From Verrucomicrobiia bacterium (lineage in GTDB: Bacteria > Verrucomicrobiota > Verrucomicrobiia > Opitutales > Cerasicoccaceae): 64,000 bases of DNA. The notes beneath the pieces are model-generated. The model had not been told where the DNA came from. It ran no database searches and saw nothing but the letters and a program-made list of their open reading frames with translations. The stretch's first letter is position 1; each line of letters opens with the position of its first letter. Of this stretch, positions 34,780 to 43,486 are shown one piece after another. The stretch is taken from assembly GCA_030432235.1 (NCBI GenBank), contig JAUIHT010000004.1, positions 1 to 64,000 of the forward strand. Reading direction: 5' to 3'. Position numbers and translations under genes: made by a program.

Positions 34780-35487
34780 ATGCAATCCGTAAAGCCTGCT
34801 CTCGCGACCATTCGCGCCGTCAGTTTTGATGCCGCCGGGACGCTCATCGCGCCGTACCCATCTGTCGGGGCGGTCTACGCGGAGGTCTTGGCAGGCTTCG
34901 GCATCAAGGCCGCGCCCGAGGCCCTGGAAGCAGCGTTCAAAAAGGCCTTCAAGGGCTGGAAAGCTGACTCCCCCGGCACACTTTTGGACCAGCAAGCCTG
35001 GCGGGACATCGTCCAACGCACCCTCCACGACCACTGCCCGCCGGAGAAGTTCGACGTGGTCTTCGCCACGCTCTGGGAAACCTTTGCCCAGGGCCGCCGC
35101 TGGCGTGTGTTGCCCGGAGTGCTGGAGACTTTGCAAAAGCTCACCGCCGCCCGGCTGCGCCTCGTGGTGCTCTCCAACAACGACGCGCGCCTGCACCGTG
35201 TCCTGGCCGAGCTGGGCCTCGCACGCTACTTTGACAAGGTCTTCGTCTCCGTGGATATCGGCGCGGAGAAGCCTGACCGCGCCGCCTTTCGCGCGGTGGA
35301 GCACGCCCTCGCCCTGCCGCCCTCCGCCCTGCTGCATGTGGGCGACCGTCCCGACGAAGACGCCGCCGGAGCCCTGGCCGCCGGCTGGCATGCCGCGCTG
35401 CTGGGCGGTGCAGAAAGCCTGCCTGAAGGCGCGTTCGCCATTGCCAGTCTGCCAGAATTATGCGATCTCCTGTTAGCGCACCGATGA
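34780..35487 (+). CDS. HAD superfamily hydrolase lacking the second catalytic Asp
   Basis: The 235-residue product has nucleophile D17 in SFDAAGTL, the motif II Ser/Asn (VVLSNND), motif III Lys (GAEKPDRAAF) and motif IV GDRPDEDAAGA. The residue two after the nucleophile is Ala instead of the usual Asp general acid, a pattern found in the HDHD3/REG-2-like branch. Phosphatase activity may therefore be weak or the enzyme may act otherwise. Its stop overlaps the dciA start in ATGA, implying a two-gene unit. A start further upstream is excluded by the divergent gene. Confidence 0.85.
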   Translation: MQSVKPALATIRAVSFDAAGTLIAPYPSVGAVYAEVLAGFGIKAAPEALEAAFKKAFKGWKADSPGTLLDQQAWRDIVQRTLHDHCPPEKFDVVFATLWETFAQGRRWRVLPGVLETLQKLTAARLRLVVLSNNDARLHRVLAELGLARYFDKVFVSVDIGAEKPDRAAFRAVEHALALPPSALLHVGDRPDEDAAGALAAGWHAALLGGAESLPEGAFAIASLPELCDLLLAHR

Positions 35488-35852
35488 AGTTTTCCTCTCA
35501 GGCCGAAACGCTGATTGCCGACCTCCGCAACGTCCCCGACGAGCGGACGACCGCGCTCATCCGTGACATCATCCCGCTGGATAACGCCGTGGAGGTCATC
35601 TTCGAGCGTTACAAAATCGGGCGGGCTTCGGTCGAGGACACCATCATGTCGCAATGGCGCGACATCGTCGGCGAGCAAACCGCGCACCGCTGCCGCCCGC
35701 ACAAAATCGTCGACGGCAAGCGCCTCGTCATCATCACGGCTAATGCCACCCTGCGGCAGGAGCTGGATTTCCGCAAAAAGGACATCCTGCGCAAGGTCCG
35801 CGCGTTGCCCCAGTGCGAGAACGTCCGCGACATCGTCGTCCGCGCCGGGTGA
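35484..35852 (+). CDS. dciA: DciA/DUF721 family protein, putative DnaB helicase loader
   Basis: The 122-residue product shows the DUF721 pattern WRDIVGEQTAHRCRP, then an IVDGKRLVI strand and NATLRQELDFRKKDILRKV. Members of the DciA family help load the replicative helicase in bacteria without DnaC. It starts inside the HAD stop (ATGA). The symbol rests on family resemblance only. Confidence 0.8.
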   Translation: MKFSSQAETLIADLRNVPDERTTALIRDIIPLDNAVEVIFERYKIGRASVEDTIMSQWRDIVGEQTAHRCRPHKIVDGKRLVIITANATLRQELDFRKKDILRKVRALPQCENVRDIVVRAG

Positions 35853-36194
35853 CTCCCCCTCTACCTGGGGCTACTCGCCCCAGACCCTCGCTCAAGGCAA
35901 AGCCTTGAGAATCCTCGATGCTGCGCATCGCGTTTTCGCCATGGAATAAAAGGCCACGCTCCGGCTCTTATCAATGTGGCGCCCTACCACGCGTCACCAG
36001 AGCCTGGGCTTACGGCCAGCGTTACGCCGTATATTCCCCCTCCAATTGCTCATGGCTCCGAGCGAGCCTCCGCGCATAAGCCGGGGGCTCGCGCCTTTTA
36101 TAAAGGGGCGCGGGACGAGTGACATATGGCGAAGGAAATGGAATTAAGCGGCAAACCTCATCCAACTTACAGCACCCTTTGCCACACGCCATGC
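35853..36194. other. Gene-free stretch with a row of hairpins
   Basis: Three small hairpins follow the dciA stop: CTGGGG/CCCCAG at 35865-35883, CTCAAGGC/GCCTTGAG at 35891-35909 and CGATG/CATCG at 35916-35930. Further on are GGCTC/GAGCC near 36056 and CGCGCC/GGCGCG flanking an AT core near 36093-36115, which could terminate the ABC permease gene on the minus strand. No gene is supported here. Confidence 0.6.
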
Positions 36195-37028
36195 TTACAA
36201 AACGTCCGCGAAGGCCGGGCGCAGCTTTTCAAAAACAGCGTAGCCGAGCAGACAAAAAAGCACGCCGAAGACCAGCGAGTAGCCCAGGCCCAGCCAGTCC
36301 GGCGACAGCCCCCACAGGAGCACACGGCGTGAGGCCTCGATGGCCTGCAGAAGCGGATTCCAGCGCAGCCACGCCCAGATACCGGGCGCGTAGGCCTCCA
36401 CCTTTGCCGCCGCATAGAATACCCCGCTGGCGTAAAGCAGGATCATGGACAGCACCTGCGTAATCTGTGTAAGGTCGCGAAAGAAGACCCCCAGTGCGCC
36501 GAACAGATAGGTCAGCCCCAGCGCAATGAAGAGCACCGGCAGCACGGTCAGCGGGAAGAGCAACGCGTACCAGGTCAGGCCGTTGCCAAAGACCAGCACG
36601 CCAATAAACAGCAGCACGAGCGTCACGGCGAAGCGGTAAAGCGCGGCCCCGGTCGCCGCCGCCGGCAGAACCGACAGCGGAAATACCACTTTCTTCACAT
36701 AGTTGGGGTTGCTTAGAATGAGCCGCGGGGACCGCCCTAGTAGGTCGGACACCAGCCCGAAGACGTTGAGGCCCAAAAACAAACCCAGCACGTAATCCAC
36801 CGGGCCCGGTGTGGGGCTCTCGTTGAAGCGTGCGCCGAAAATCATCCCGAAGACCACCGCGTACACCGCCAGCATCAGCAGCGGATTGAACAGCGTCCAC
36901 AGCACCCCGAGGTAGCTGCCCTTGACCTCCTGCGCGATGTGCCGCGCGGTCAGTTGCCGCACCAGGTCACGGCGCGCCCACAGCTCGGCGGGCAAGGCAA
37001 CGGGATTTAATGGTGACGTGCTGGGCAT
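36195..37028 (-). CDS. ABC-2 type polysaccharide export permease
   Basis: The 277-residue product (start MPSTSPLNP at 37028) has six membrane segments and the Wzm/TagG pattern: RRDLVRQLTARHIAQEVKGSYLG, LWTLFNPLLMLAVYAVVF, then RDLTQITQVLSMILLYASGVFY and WNPLLQAIEA. It would move O-antigen or another glycan across the inner membrane. The ATPase partner (Wzt type) is not adjacent and not in the window. It follows a GT4 gene by 10 bp, so the pair belongs to a glycan synthesis and export set. Confidence 0.9.
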   Translation of the reverse strand: MPSTSPLNPVALPAELWARRDLVRQLTARHIAQEVKGSYLGVLWTLFNPLLMLAVYAVVFGMIFGARFNESPTPGPVDYVLGLFLGLNVFGLVSDLLGRSPRLILSNPNYVKKVVFPLSVLPAAATGAALYRFAVTLVLLFIGVLVFGNGLTWYALLFPLTVLPVLFIALGLTYLFGALGVFFRDLTQITQVLSMILLYASGVFYAAAKVEAYAPGIWAWLRWNPLLQAIEASRRVLLWGLSPDWLGLGYSLVFGVLFCLLGYAVFEKLRPAFADVL

Positions 37029-37038
37029 GGATGGTTGG

Positions 37039-38109
37039 TTATTGGCTGGCTCCCAGAATAGCGAGGGTTGCCTGCAGGTTCTTCGCGTCGTCGAATTTTT
37101 CCAAGGCGAAAGCGCGCCCCCGCGTCCCGAAAGATTCGCGGCGGGAAGCATCCCCTACTAGGGTTGCCACCGCCTCGGCAAAGCCGCGCACCTCACCGTA
37201 AGGCACCAGCAAACCGCTTTCTCCATTGATAAAAGTCTCCCCCACCCCGGCGGTATCCCAGGCCACCACCGGCAGGCCGCAAGCCTGCGCCTCGATGAGC
37301 GCGTTGGGCTGGGACTCCGTTCGCGAGGCGTGCACGCAGATATCGGCGGACTGCAGCACCGCGAGGGCGTCCACGCGCCGGCCCGGAAAAACGACCTTAT
37401 CCGCAATTCCCAACACCTCGGCGAGTTTTTCGCAGCGCGAGCGCTGGGGGCCGTCCCCCACCAGCCACAGGCGCACTCCCGAACGACGCAGCAACGTGGC
37501 GAGCATCCCGACGAGCTCCGCCTGGCCCTTACCTCGGCGGAAGCCCGCCAGACAAACCAGCACAATGTCCTCAGGGTCGGTGGCGAAGGCCTCGCGCAGG
37601 GACAACCGCTGCGCGGCATCCGACTCCGGCGGACGGCCACCGAGGAGATTGTTGACCACAAAGGCCTTGGCCGCATCCGCCCCTGCTTCGATAGCACGGC
37701 CACGAGCCCAGGCGGAGTTGGCGATGACGGCATCGGCCACCGCAAAAGCACGCCGATAGCCGGAGCTCAGCTTGCGCCCGCCTCGCAGGGTCGCCACCAG
37801 GCGCAGGCCGGGCAGCTTGCGGCGCAGGAGAGGCAGCTTGCGGTTGGCCTCGTAGCCCATAGCCAGTACGATGTCCGGCCCGAGCGAGCGCACGCGCGGG
37901 ACCAGCCCGGGCGAGAGGAAATTCATACGCGTGTCGAAAGGTTGCAGAACCTCATGCGCCACTGTGAGGTGCCCGGCCAGCGCCCCGCCCGGACGGTAGG
38001 TCAGCACCGTGACCTCGTGCCCCTGCGCGGCAAATCCGTTGGCCAGCAGCACGGTGTGCTTCTCCGTTCCACCGCCCCGCAACCAGTCCTGTAAAATCAG
38101 AATACGCAT
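37039..38109 (-). CDS. GT4 family glycosyltransferase
   Basis: The 356-residue product (start MRILILQDWLRGGGTEKHT at 38109) is a GT-B enzyme. The N-domain has the glycine-rich GGGTEKHTVLLANGF; the C-domain has KVVFPGRRVDALAVLQSADICVHAS and the donor-binding EAQACGLPVVAWDTAGVGE, then NGESGLLVPYG. It transfers a nucleotide-activated sugar onto a glycan or lipid at the cytoplasmic membrane. A longer frame to 38145 is not supported. It is 10 bp upstream of the export permease. Confidence 0.92.
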   Translation of the reverse strand: MRILILQDWLRGGGTEKHTVLLANGFAAQGHEVTVLTYRPGGALAGHLTVAHEVLQPFDTRMNFLSPGLVPRVRSLGPDIVLAMGYEANRKLPLLRRKLPGLRLVATLRGGRKLSSGYRRAFAVADAVIANSAWARGRAIEAGADAAKAFVVNNLLGGRPPESDAAQRLSLREAFATDPEDIVLVCLAGFRRGKGQAELVGMLATLLRRSGVRLWLVGDGPQRSRCEKLAEVLGIADKVVFPGRRVDALAVLQSADICVHASRTESQPNALIEAQACGLPVVAWDTAGVGETFINGESGLLVPYGEVRGFAEAVATLVGDASRRESFGTRGRAFALEKFDDAKNLQATLAILGASQ

Positions 38110-38119
38110 GTTAATTTTC

Positions 38120-38203
38120 AGCCACGAAAAGGCACAAGAAAGCACGATAATGAATAAAGGGTAACCTCAAACAGCCATGTGTTTTCTGTGCCTCTTTGTG
38201 GCT
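38120..38203. repeat. Intergenic inverted repeat (GCCACGAAAAGGCAC type)
   Basis: AGCCACGAAAAGGCACAAGA at 38120 pairs imperfectly (about 22 of 25) with TCTGTGCCTCTTTGTGGCT ending at 38203. It lies between the SDR stop and the GT4 start, both on the minus strand. Confidence 0.65.
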
Positions 38204-38208
38204 ACACA

Positions 38209-39024
38209 TTATTTCAGGCGGTAGTACTTGCCCAGGGCCCACTCGCAGACCGACCACGGCACGACGCGCCGGAAGAGCGTGGCCAGGCGCGCCTGGAAAA
38301 ACGTGCCGCTGTGCACCACGGCGTTGCGGCGGCGGGCCAGGGCGCGGCGGAGGTCTTGCGCGGCCTTTTCCGGCGGCGGACCGTTTTGCAGGTTCTTCTC
38401 AATCACGGCCCAGAGCGCGGCCTCGTCGTCGTCCATGCTCGGAGGCTTGGAGGCAGCCTCGTTGAACTTCGTCCGGTAGTCGCCGGGCTGGAAATCGATG
38501 ACGACCACGTTGGAGCCGGCCAGCTCCAGCGCGAGCGCGCGGCTGAACTGCGAGAGGCCCGCCTTGGCCGCCGAGTACACTCCGAACCACGGCAGCGGGT
38601 ACTGCGCCGCCAGCGACGAAACGTTGACGATGGCGCCGCCGCCGTCGCGGGTCAGCATACCCGGCAGCACGCGGTGACAGAGCGCCATGGGGCCGTGGAG
38701 GAACACTTTTAACTGCTCGCCCAGATCCTGCGGCGAGAGTTCGAAGAAGCTGGAAAACACCCCCGTGCCGGCGTTGTTGACCAGCAAGTCGATACTGTCG
38801 AGTAGCTCCGCCTGTTCCCCCATGAAGGTTCCCATCGACTGCGGGTCGGCCAGATCGAGCTCCAGTGCGTGAATGCCCTCGGCCGGATCGATGCGAGCGG
38901 GGTCGCGGCTGGTGCCCCAGACCTCCACACCCTCGGCGCGGAGCATCCGGGCAAAAGCCAGCCCGAGGCCGCTGCTCGCACCCGTGACCAGGGCGCGTTG
39001 ATGGGTGCGCGAGAGAGGTTGCAT
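38209..39024 (-). CDS. Short-chain dehydrogenase/reductase
   Basis: The 271-residue product has the classical SDR motifs: TGASSGLG for the cofactor near residue 14, NNAG near 90, the catalytic Ser in IVNVSSLAAQ and YSAAK. The region after the first strand (WGTSRDPAR) suggests NADP preference. The substrate is unknown. It is divergent from a GT4 gene with 40 bp between starts. Confidence 0.92.
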   Translation of the reverse strand: MQPLSRTHQRALVTGASSGLGLAFARMLRAEGVEVWGTSRDPARIDPAEGIHALELDLADPQSMGTFMGEQAELLDSIDLLVNNAGTGVFSSFFELSPQDLGEQLKVFLHGPMALCHRVLPGMLTRDGGGAIVNVSSLAAQYPLPWFGVYSAAKAGLSQFSRALALELAGSNVVVIDFQPGDYRTKFNEAASKPPSMDDDEAALWAVIEKNLQNGPPPEKAAQDLRRALARRRNAVVHSGTFFQARLATLFRRVVPWSVCEWALGKYYRLK

Positions 39025-39064
39025 CGGAGGTGGATTCTCGCGATGTTACGTTTTGCGTCAACGC

Positions 39065-40177
39065 ATGAAAAAGCCGCTGGTCATCGCCACGCACGAGTTC
39101 TACCCCAAGCGGGGCGGCATCGCTGTGTACGTGGAGGAAACCGCCCGCGCCGCCGCCGGGCTCGGCTGGCCGGTACAGGTCTGGGCGCCGGTCAACCCGA
39201 AGCTGACCGAGCGGTCCTTCCCTTTCGATATCCATCCACTGCCGGTACGCGGCACCCTCGGCTGGCCGGACCGCCGCCGCTGCATGAAAACGCTCCTGCG
39301 TGAAAAGCACCTGCTGGATGATGGCATCCTGATGCTGCCGGAGCCGGGCCCCATCCTCGCAGCGATGTATCTGGAGGCCATGGGGAAGCTCAGCGCCGAA
39401 CGGCTGAGCCTGGTCCTGCACGGCTCGGAGATCATCCGCTGCGCCCGGCTGCCGCACCGGCGTTCTCTCTTCGGCAACCTGCTCAAACGCGCGGATACGG
39501 TGGGCGTCGTGTCGCGCTACACCCGACGGCTGCTCCTGCGCAGTTATCCCTTTGCCGAGGATAAGGTGCGCCTGGTGCCCGGGGGACTGCGGCACGACTT
39601 TGTTTCTATAGAAACCGAGCCCCGCGACGCGGGCCGTTGCGTGGTGCTGTCGGTAGGCCGTCTGCATCCGCGTAAAGGACAACACTGCCTGCTGGAGGCC
39701 GCCGCCCTGCTCCCGGACGCCTTGAAGCAAAAACTACTCGTGCGCCTGGCCGGGCCCGCCGGAAAGGAGCCCTACATGGCCCAGCTCCGCACCTTGGCAG
39801 AGCAAAGCGGCGGCGCGGTCGAGTTTACCGGGGAGCTTTCCGACGAGGAGCTGCCCAAACTGTACGCCGAGGCAGACGTCTTTGCGCTGACCAGCCAACG
39901 CCAGGGGCCCAGCGTCGAGGGCTTCGGCCTGGTTGTCATCGAGGCCGGAGCCGCCGGACTACCGGTGCTGGCTCATCGCAGCGGAGGCATCCCGGAGGCC
40001 GTCTGGCACGGCAAAACCGGTCTGCTCGCCGGGCCGGGCAAGCGCGCCTCCCTGGCCGAATCACTGGCCAAATTGGTCAACGACCCTGCCCTGCGACAGC
40101 AGATGGGCGAGGCGGGCAAGGAACGCGCGCGAGCACTCTCCTGGGAGCGCAACGTGGAAAGCCTTTTGACGTTTTAG
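39065..40177 (+). CDS. GT4 family glycosyltransferase
   Basis: The 370-residue product (start MKKPLVIATHEFYPKRGG at 39065) has the GT-B build: an N-terminal GGIAVYVEETARAAAGLG acceptor domain, VLSVGRLHPRKGQHCLLEA at the domain border, and the donor site EGFGLVVIEAGAAGLPVLAHRSGGIPEAV. It is probably a surface-glycan or lipid glycosyltransferase. Its TAG stop overlaps the TAA stop of the convergent antiporter gene by 4 bases. Confidence 0.92.
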   Translation: MKKPLVIATHEFYPKRGGIAVYVEETARAAAGLGWPVQVWAPVNPKLTERSFPFDIHPLPVRGTLGWPDRRRCMKTLLREKHLLDDGILMLPEPGPILAAMYLEAMGKLSAERLSLVLHGSEIIRCARLPHRRSLFGNLLKRADTVGVVSRYTRRLLLRSYPFAEDKVRLVPGGLRHDFVSIETEPRDAGRCVVLSVGRLHPRKGQHCLLEAAALLPDALKQKLLVRLAGPAGKEPYMAQLRTLAEQSGGAVEFTGELSDEELPKLYAEADVFALTSQRQGPSVEGFGLVVIEAGAAGLPVLAHRSGGIPEAVWHGKTGLLAGPGKRASLAESLAKLVNDPALRQQMGEAGKERARALSWERNVESLLTF

Positions 40178-42018
40178 GCGGGGACCACCTCGGGAGCATC
40201 ATCCGCCTTGGCTTTGGCGGCGGGCAGCTCCGGGCCCTCGGGCGGGATGTCCAAATAAATAATAGTGGCGCCGGGGATGGGCTTGATCTGGGTCTTGGCG
40301 CTGAAGATGCGCACGCGGCCCTCCGGCTCGATGCAGAACATCGGGATGGCCAGCCCGGTGGCAGTCTGACGCATCTCGTCGAGACCGTAGGTTTCCGTCA
40401 CGATGGCGAGGCTGATCTTTGCCCCGGCCATAAAGGCATCATGGAAGAAGCGGTACGTCGCCCCCTCGGCAAAGAGCGGGTTCATGCGGCGGGATTTGCC
40501 GCCCTGGGGATTATCCTGCTTGGTCGGAACGAGGTGGTAAGTATCCGCGCGCTCCAGCTCGTGCTGCAGGGCATTACGGGCGAAGGCGTTGACCTCGTCG
40601 TTGGCCGTGAGGGCCACCGAGTGTCCCATGTCGGAGACGTCCAGCTCATGCAGGAACTCGTCGGAGAAGATGTTGCCACTCTCACCACGCAGCCCGGCGC
40701 GACGGGCGCGCTCAATGTTGCCGCGGTTGGAGTCGATCAGCAACACGGGCACGTTGGCCTCCTTGAGGGACTTGGCCAGGCGGACGGCCCAGTCGTGCGC
40801 CCCCACCACGATGACGCCCTGTGGGTCGAGATTGGAGAGGCCGAGCCGGGAGGCCACAAAACCGGCGAACAGGCCATAGAACAACACCGTGCCCACCACC
40901 ACGAGCAGGGTCAGGGCGAGAAACTGCTGTGCCTCCGGAATGCCCAGCTTGTCCAGCTTGATGACAAAGACCGAGGTCAGGGCCACCGCCACGATTCCTC
41001 GCGGGGCCAGCATCATGAGCAGAAGGCGCTCGGGCCATTGGAACTTGGAAAAACCGGTCGAAGCCAACACCGCCAGCGGCCTTGCCAACACGATGACGCC
41101 CAGCAGAAAGACTCCGCTGGTCCAGCCCAACGAGCGGAAAGCCTCGGGGTCCACCCGGGCGGCCAGCACGACGAAGAGAAAGGAGATGAGTAGGATTTGC
41201 AGGTTCTCCTTAAACTCCGTGATATGCCGGACTTCGAAGATACTCTGGTTGGCCAGCACGATGCCGAAAAGCGTGGCCGTGAGCAGGCCGGACTCCTCCC
41301 GCAGGTAATTCGAGGCGCCGAAGGCCACCAGCAGAAGCGTCAGCACGAGGGTGTTTTGCAGGAAGTCGGGCAACTGGCGACGCTTAACCATCAGCAGTAC
41401 CAGCCCGGCCGCAATCGCAGTGAAACCGACACTGACCAGAATCGTTTCCAGGATACCGAAGAGCAGTACCGAGGTCGCTTCCTCCTTGCCACCGGCGATA
41501 ATCACCTCGTATACGAGAACGGCCACAAGCACGCCGATGGGGTCGATCATGATGCCCTCCCACTTGGCTACACTGCGTACCTTGCCCTTGGGGCGAATGG
41601 TGCGGAGCATCGGCCCGATGACGGTCGGCCCGGTCACCGTCAGCAGCGCACCGAGAAGAGCGGCCAACAGAGGCGAAAAGCCCAAAAGATACCAGGCCAG
41701 CCAGGAAATAACCGCCCAACTGACCAGCACGCCCACCGAGATAAGTCTGAAAATGACGGGCCCAGCGCCCTTCAGCTCATGGAAGCGCAGGCTAAGGCCC
41801 CCTTCGAAAAGGATGATAGCCACCGCCCCGGAGATGATGGGGAAAAGCAGATCACCGAAGACCCCATCGGGCTTTATCACCCCGGTGACTGGCCCGGCCA
41901 GAAACCCCGCGGCCAGCAGCAACAGGATAGCCGGTATGCGCAAACGCCAGCCGACCCACTGGGCTAGAGCCCCAATGGCAAATATCAATAACAGACTGGC
42001 GGCGACGCTAAGTTCCAT
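40174..42018 (-). CDS. CPA-type cation:proton antiporter with TrkA-N domain
   Basis: The 614-residue product has about 12 membrane helices (residues 1-395) typical of NhaP/KefB-like Na+ or K+/H+ exchangers, including FEGGLSLRFHEL, ALLGALLTVTGPTVIGPML and APRGIVAVALTSVFVI. A cytoplasmic TrkA-N-like nucleotide-binding domain follows (about 400-520, GVIVVGAHDWAVRLAKSL, LLIDSNRGNIERARRAG), with the glycine motif GxHxxA rather than GxGxxG. A Pro/Ala-rich tail ends it. It would regulate ion and pH balance. The ion specificity is not certain. Confidence 0.92.
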   Translation of the reverse strand: MELSVAASLLLIFAIGALAQWVGWRLRIPAILLLLAAGFLAGPVTGVIKPDGVFGDLLFPIISGAVAIILFEGGLSLRFHELKGAGPVIFRLISVGVLVSWAVISWLAWYLLGFSPLLAALLGALLTVTGPTVIGPMLRTIRPKGKVRSVAKWEGIMIDPIGVLVAVLVYEVIIAGGKEEATSVLLFGILETILVSVGFTAIAAGLVLLMVKRRQLPDFLQNTLVLTLLLVAFGASNYLREESGLLTATLFGIVLANQSIFEVRHITEFKENLQILLISFLFVVLAARVDPEAFRSLGWTSGVFLLGVIVLARPLAVLASTGFSKFQWPERLLLMMLAPRGIVAVALTSVFVIKLDKLGIPEAQQFLALTLLVVVGTVLFYGLFAGFVASRLGLSNLDPQGVIVVGAHDWAVRLAKSLKEANVPVLLIDSNRGNIERARRAGLRGESGNIFSDEFLHELDVSDMGHSVALTANDEVNAFARNALQHELERADTYHLVPTKQDNPQGGKSRRMNPLFAEGATYRFFHDAFMAGAKISLAIVTETYGLDEMRQTATGLAIPMFCIEPEGRVRIFSAKTQIKPIPGATIIYLDIPPEGPELPAAKAKADDAPEVVPA

Positions 42019-42161
42019 ATCCTCGTACCTTTATAGCCGGATCTATTCCGGTTTTGCGGGCATTGTGGAGATGATGGCCGCCGTGGGAAGTTTTAATCTC
42101 AGGGGATGCCAGAGGCAGTTTTTCCTGAAACCCGCATCCAAATGCTCCCTGTTACGGCTCG

Positions 42162-42860
42162 CTAATTGTTGTGCTCGCTGAACCAGGTACCCGTATTCTC
42201 GTTAAAGAACCACTGGGCGTTGGCGTTGGTGACGTCGTAGAAGAGCCAGCCGTTGATGAAAGTGCTGTAGAACCACGGATAGGTGTCCTTGTTCGTAAAC
42301 ATCCACTGCAGGGGCGGATAATAAATCCACAGGGCGGTGTCATCCGTACCGGTAATATAGAGCGAGTGGAGGGTCTGGTGGTAAATCCAGGGGAAATCCT
42401 GCCCGTTGAAATAACCGAACCAGGGCACGTAGTTCCAGTTGTTCTGCTCAGGCTGGGCATCCGGGAACGCGCTGTCCACTGGGGTGTTCATGGTGGCGAC
42501 AATCCAGTAATAGTTCACGCGGGTACCGCCATCCTGCGAGTGCTGGCCCTCCATGTTGATGGTGCGGTTGGTGATGGTGCCCGTCTGAAAGCCGAAGCCG
42601 CCGTCATCGGTGATGAAGATGTGCCCCTGGTCATCCACGGTGCCACGCACCACGGAAATGCCGGTGATGGTCAGGTCACCCGCATCCGTCACGGTGGCGG
42701 TAACATCGTTGGTCTTTTCACGGGGCTGTACCGTATGCCCGAAGACCTGGATTTCCTCATCGAGCTCACCATAATAGGTACCGGCATACTGGCTCTGGCC
42801 ATAGGCCGCAGCAGCCAGGACCAGGAATGAAACGATAATTAGGGGGAAACGTTTTTGCAT
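42162..42860 (-). CDS. Secreted protein with C-terminal Trp/Tyr-rich repeats
   Basis: The 232-residue product (start MQKRFPLIIVSFLVLAAAAYGQ at 42860) has a signal peptide. Residues about 25-130 form a beta domain. The last 95 residues repeat an aromatic unit: WFGYFNGQDFPWIYHQTLHSL, ALWIYYPPLQWMFTNKDTYPW, FYSTFINGWLFYD. Similar tails occur at the ends of secreted Opitutae proteins, in my recollection; a role in wall or surface attachment is possible. It lies 8 bp after the rhombosortase-like gene on the same strand. Confidence 0.7.
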   Translation of the reverse strand: MQKRFPLIIVSFLVLAAAAYGQSQYAGTYYGELDEEIQVFGHTVQPREKTNDVTATVTDAGDLTITGISVVRGTVDDQGHIFITDDGGFGFQTGTITNRTINMEGQHSQDGGTRVNYYWIVATMNTPVDSAFPDAQPEQNNWNYVPWFGYFNGQDFPWIYHQTLHSLYITGTDDTALWIYYPPLQWMFTNKDTYPWFYSTFINGWLFYDVTNANAQWFFNENTGTWFSEHNN

Positions 42861-42868
42861 ACGGATAA

Positions 42869-43486
42869 TTATGCCTCTCGTCGACGTGAGAAACAACCCG
42901 AAAATCTCAGGCCTTTTTGCCATTCCCAGAACAACCCAAAGGCAAATCCTGCCAAATGCGCAATCGCCAGCGGACGCACGCCCGGCCCCATATTACCCGC
43001 GAACATCGCGCCGGGGGCTCCCATTTCAAGCAGCGCTTTGCCCACGAGCAGGCCGCCAAATCCCCAGCCCAGCCAGCGCATGGCAGGCCGCCGCAGCCAG
43101 CAGGCACACAGCAAGCCGCCCAGGAGGCAATCCAGGCCGGACAGACCGCGATAAACGGCTATATCCGGACAGACAACAGCCGTCACCCCCACGATGACGG
43201 GCGCGCCCAGAAGCAGCGCCGGTAACGGGTTGCGCTTTTCCCGAAGCTCCAGCCACAGGCCCAGGCCGAGAAACATCAACAGGTCCCAGAAAAGCTGCGC
43301 GCCCGTCCAGTGGACCAGGTGTCCGCTCCACCAGGTGGCCAGAGCCGCCGGCGTTTCAGGGCAGGTTACCGCCTGCGCAAATGCCGCCGCCCCGGGCAGG
43401 AAGTGGAGAAGGACCACCGCCGCCGCGAGGGTGACGGTGGTCCCGGGCATCCACTTCCCGAGGGAAGATTCCGCCTCATGCGCCAT
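42869..43486 (-). CDS. rrtA: Rhombosortase-like intramembrane serine protease
   Basis: The 205-residue membrane protein has about six helices. The rhomboid catalytic Ser is in YRGLSG (S116, GxSG) and the His in AIAHLAGFAFG (H177). The first-loop segment HLVHWTGAQLFWDLLMFLGLG fits the HLxxNLLxF region of rhomboids with Asp in place of Asn. Rhombosortases cleave GlyGly-CTERM signals in the membrane. The next gene upstream, overlapping by 11 bases, encodes a protein with exactly such a C-terminus, which supports the assignment. The symbol is given by family only. Confidence 0.75.
   Translation of the reverse strand: MAHEAESSLGKWMPGTTVTLAAAVVLLHFLPGAAAFAQAVTCPETPAALATWWSGHLVHWTGAQLFWDLLMFLGLGLWLELREKRNPLPALLLGAPVIVGVTAVVCPDIAVYRGLSGLDCLLGGLLCACWLRRPAMRWLGWGFGGLLVGKALLEMGAPGAMFAGNMGPGVRPLAIAHLAGFAFGLFWEWQKGLRFSGCFSRRREA

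Noticed and set aside
36119-36463. Small plus-strand frames near 36.1-36.4 kb
   Set aside because: They lie opposite the ABC permease end and its hairpins and have Pro/Arg-rich noise composition.
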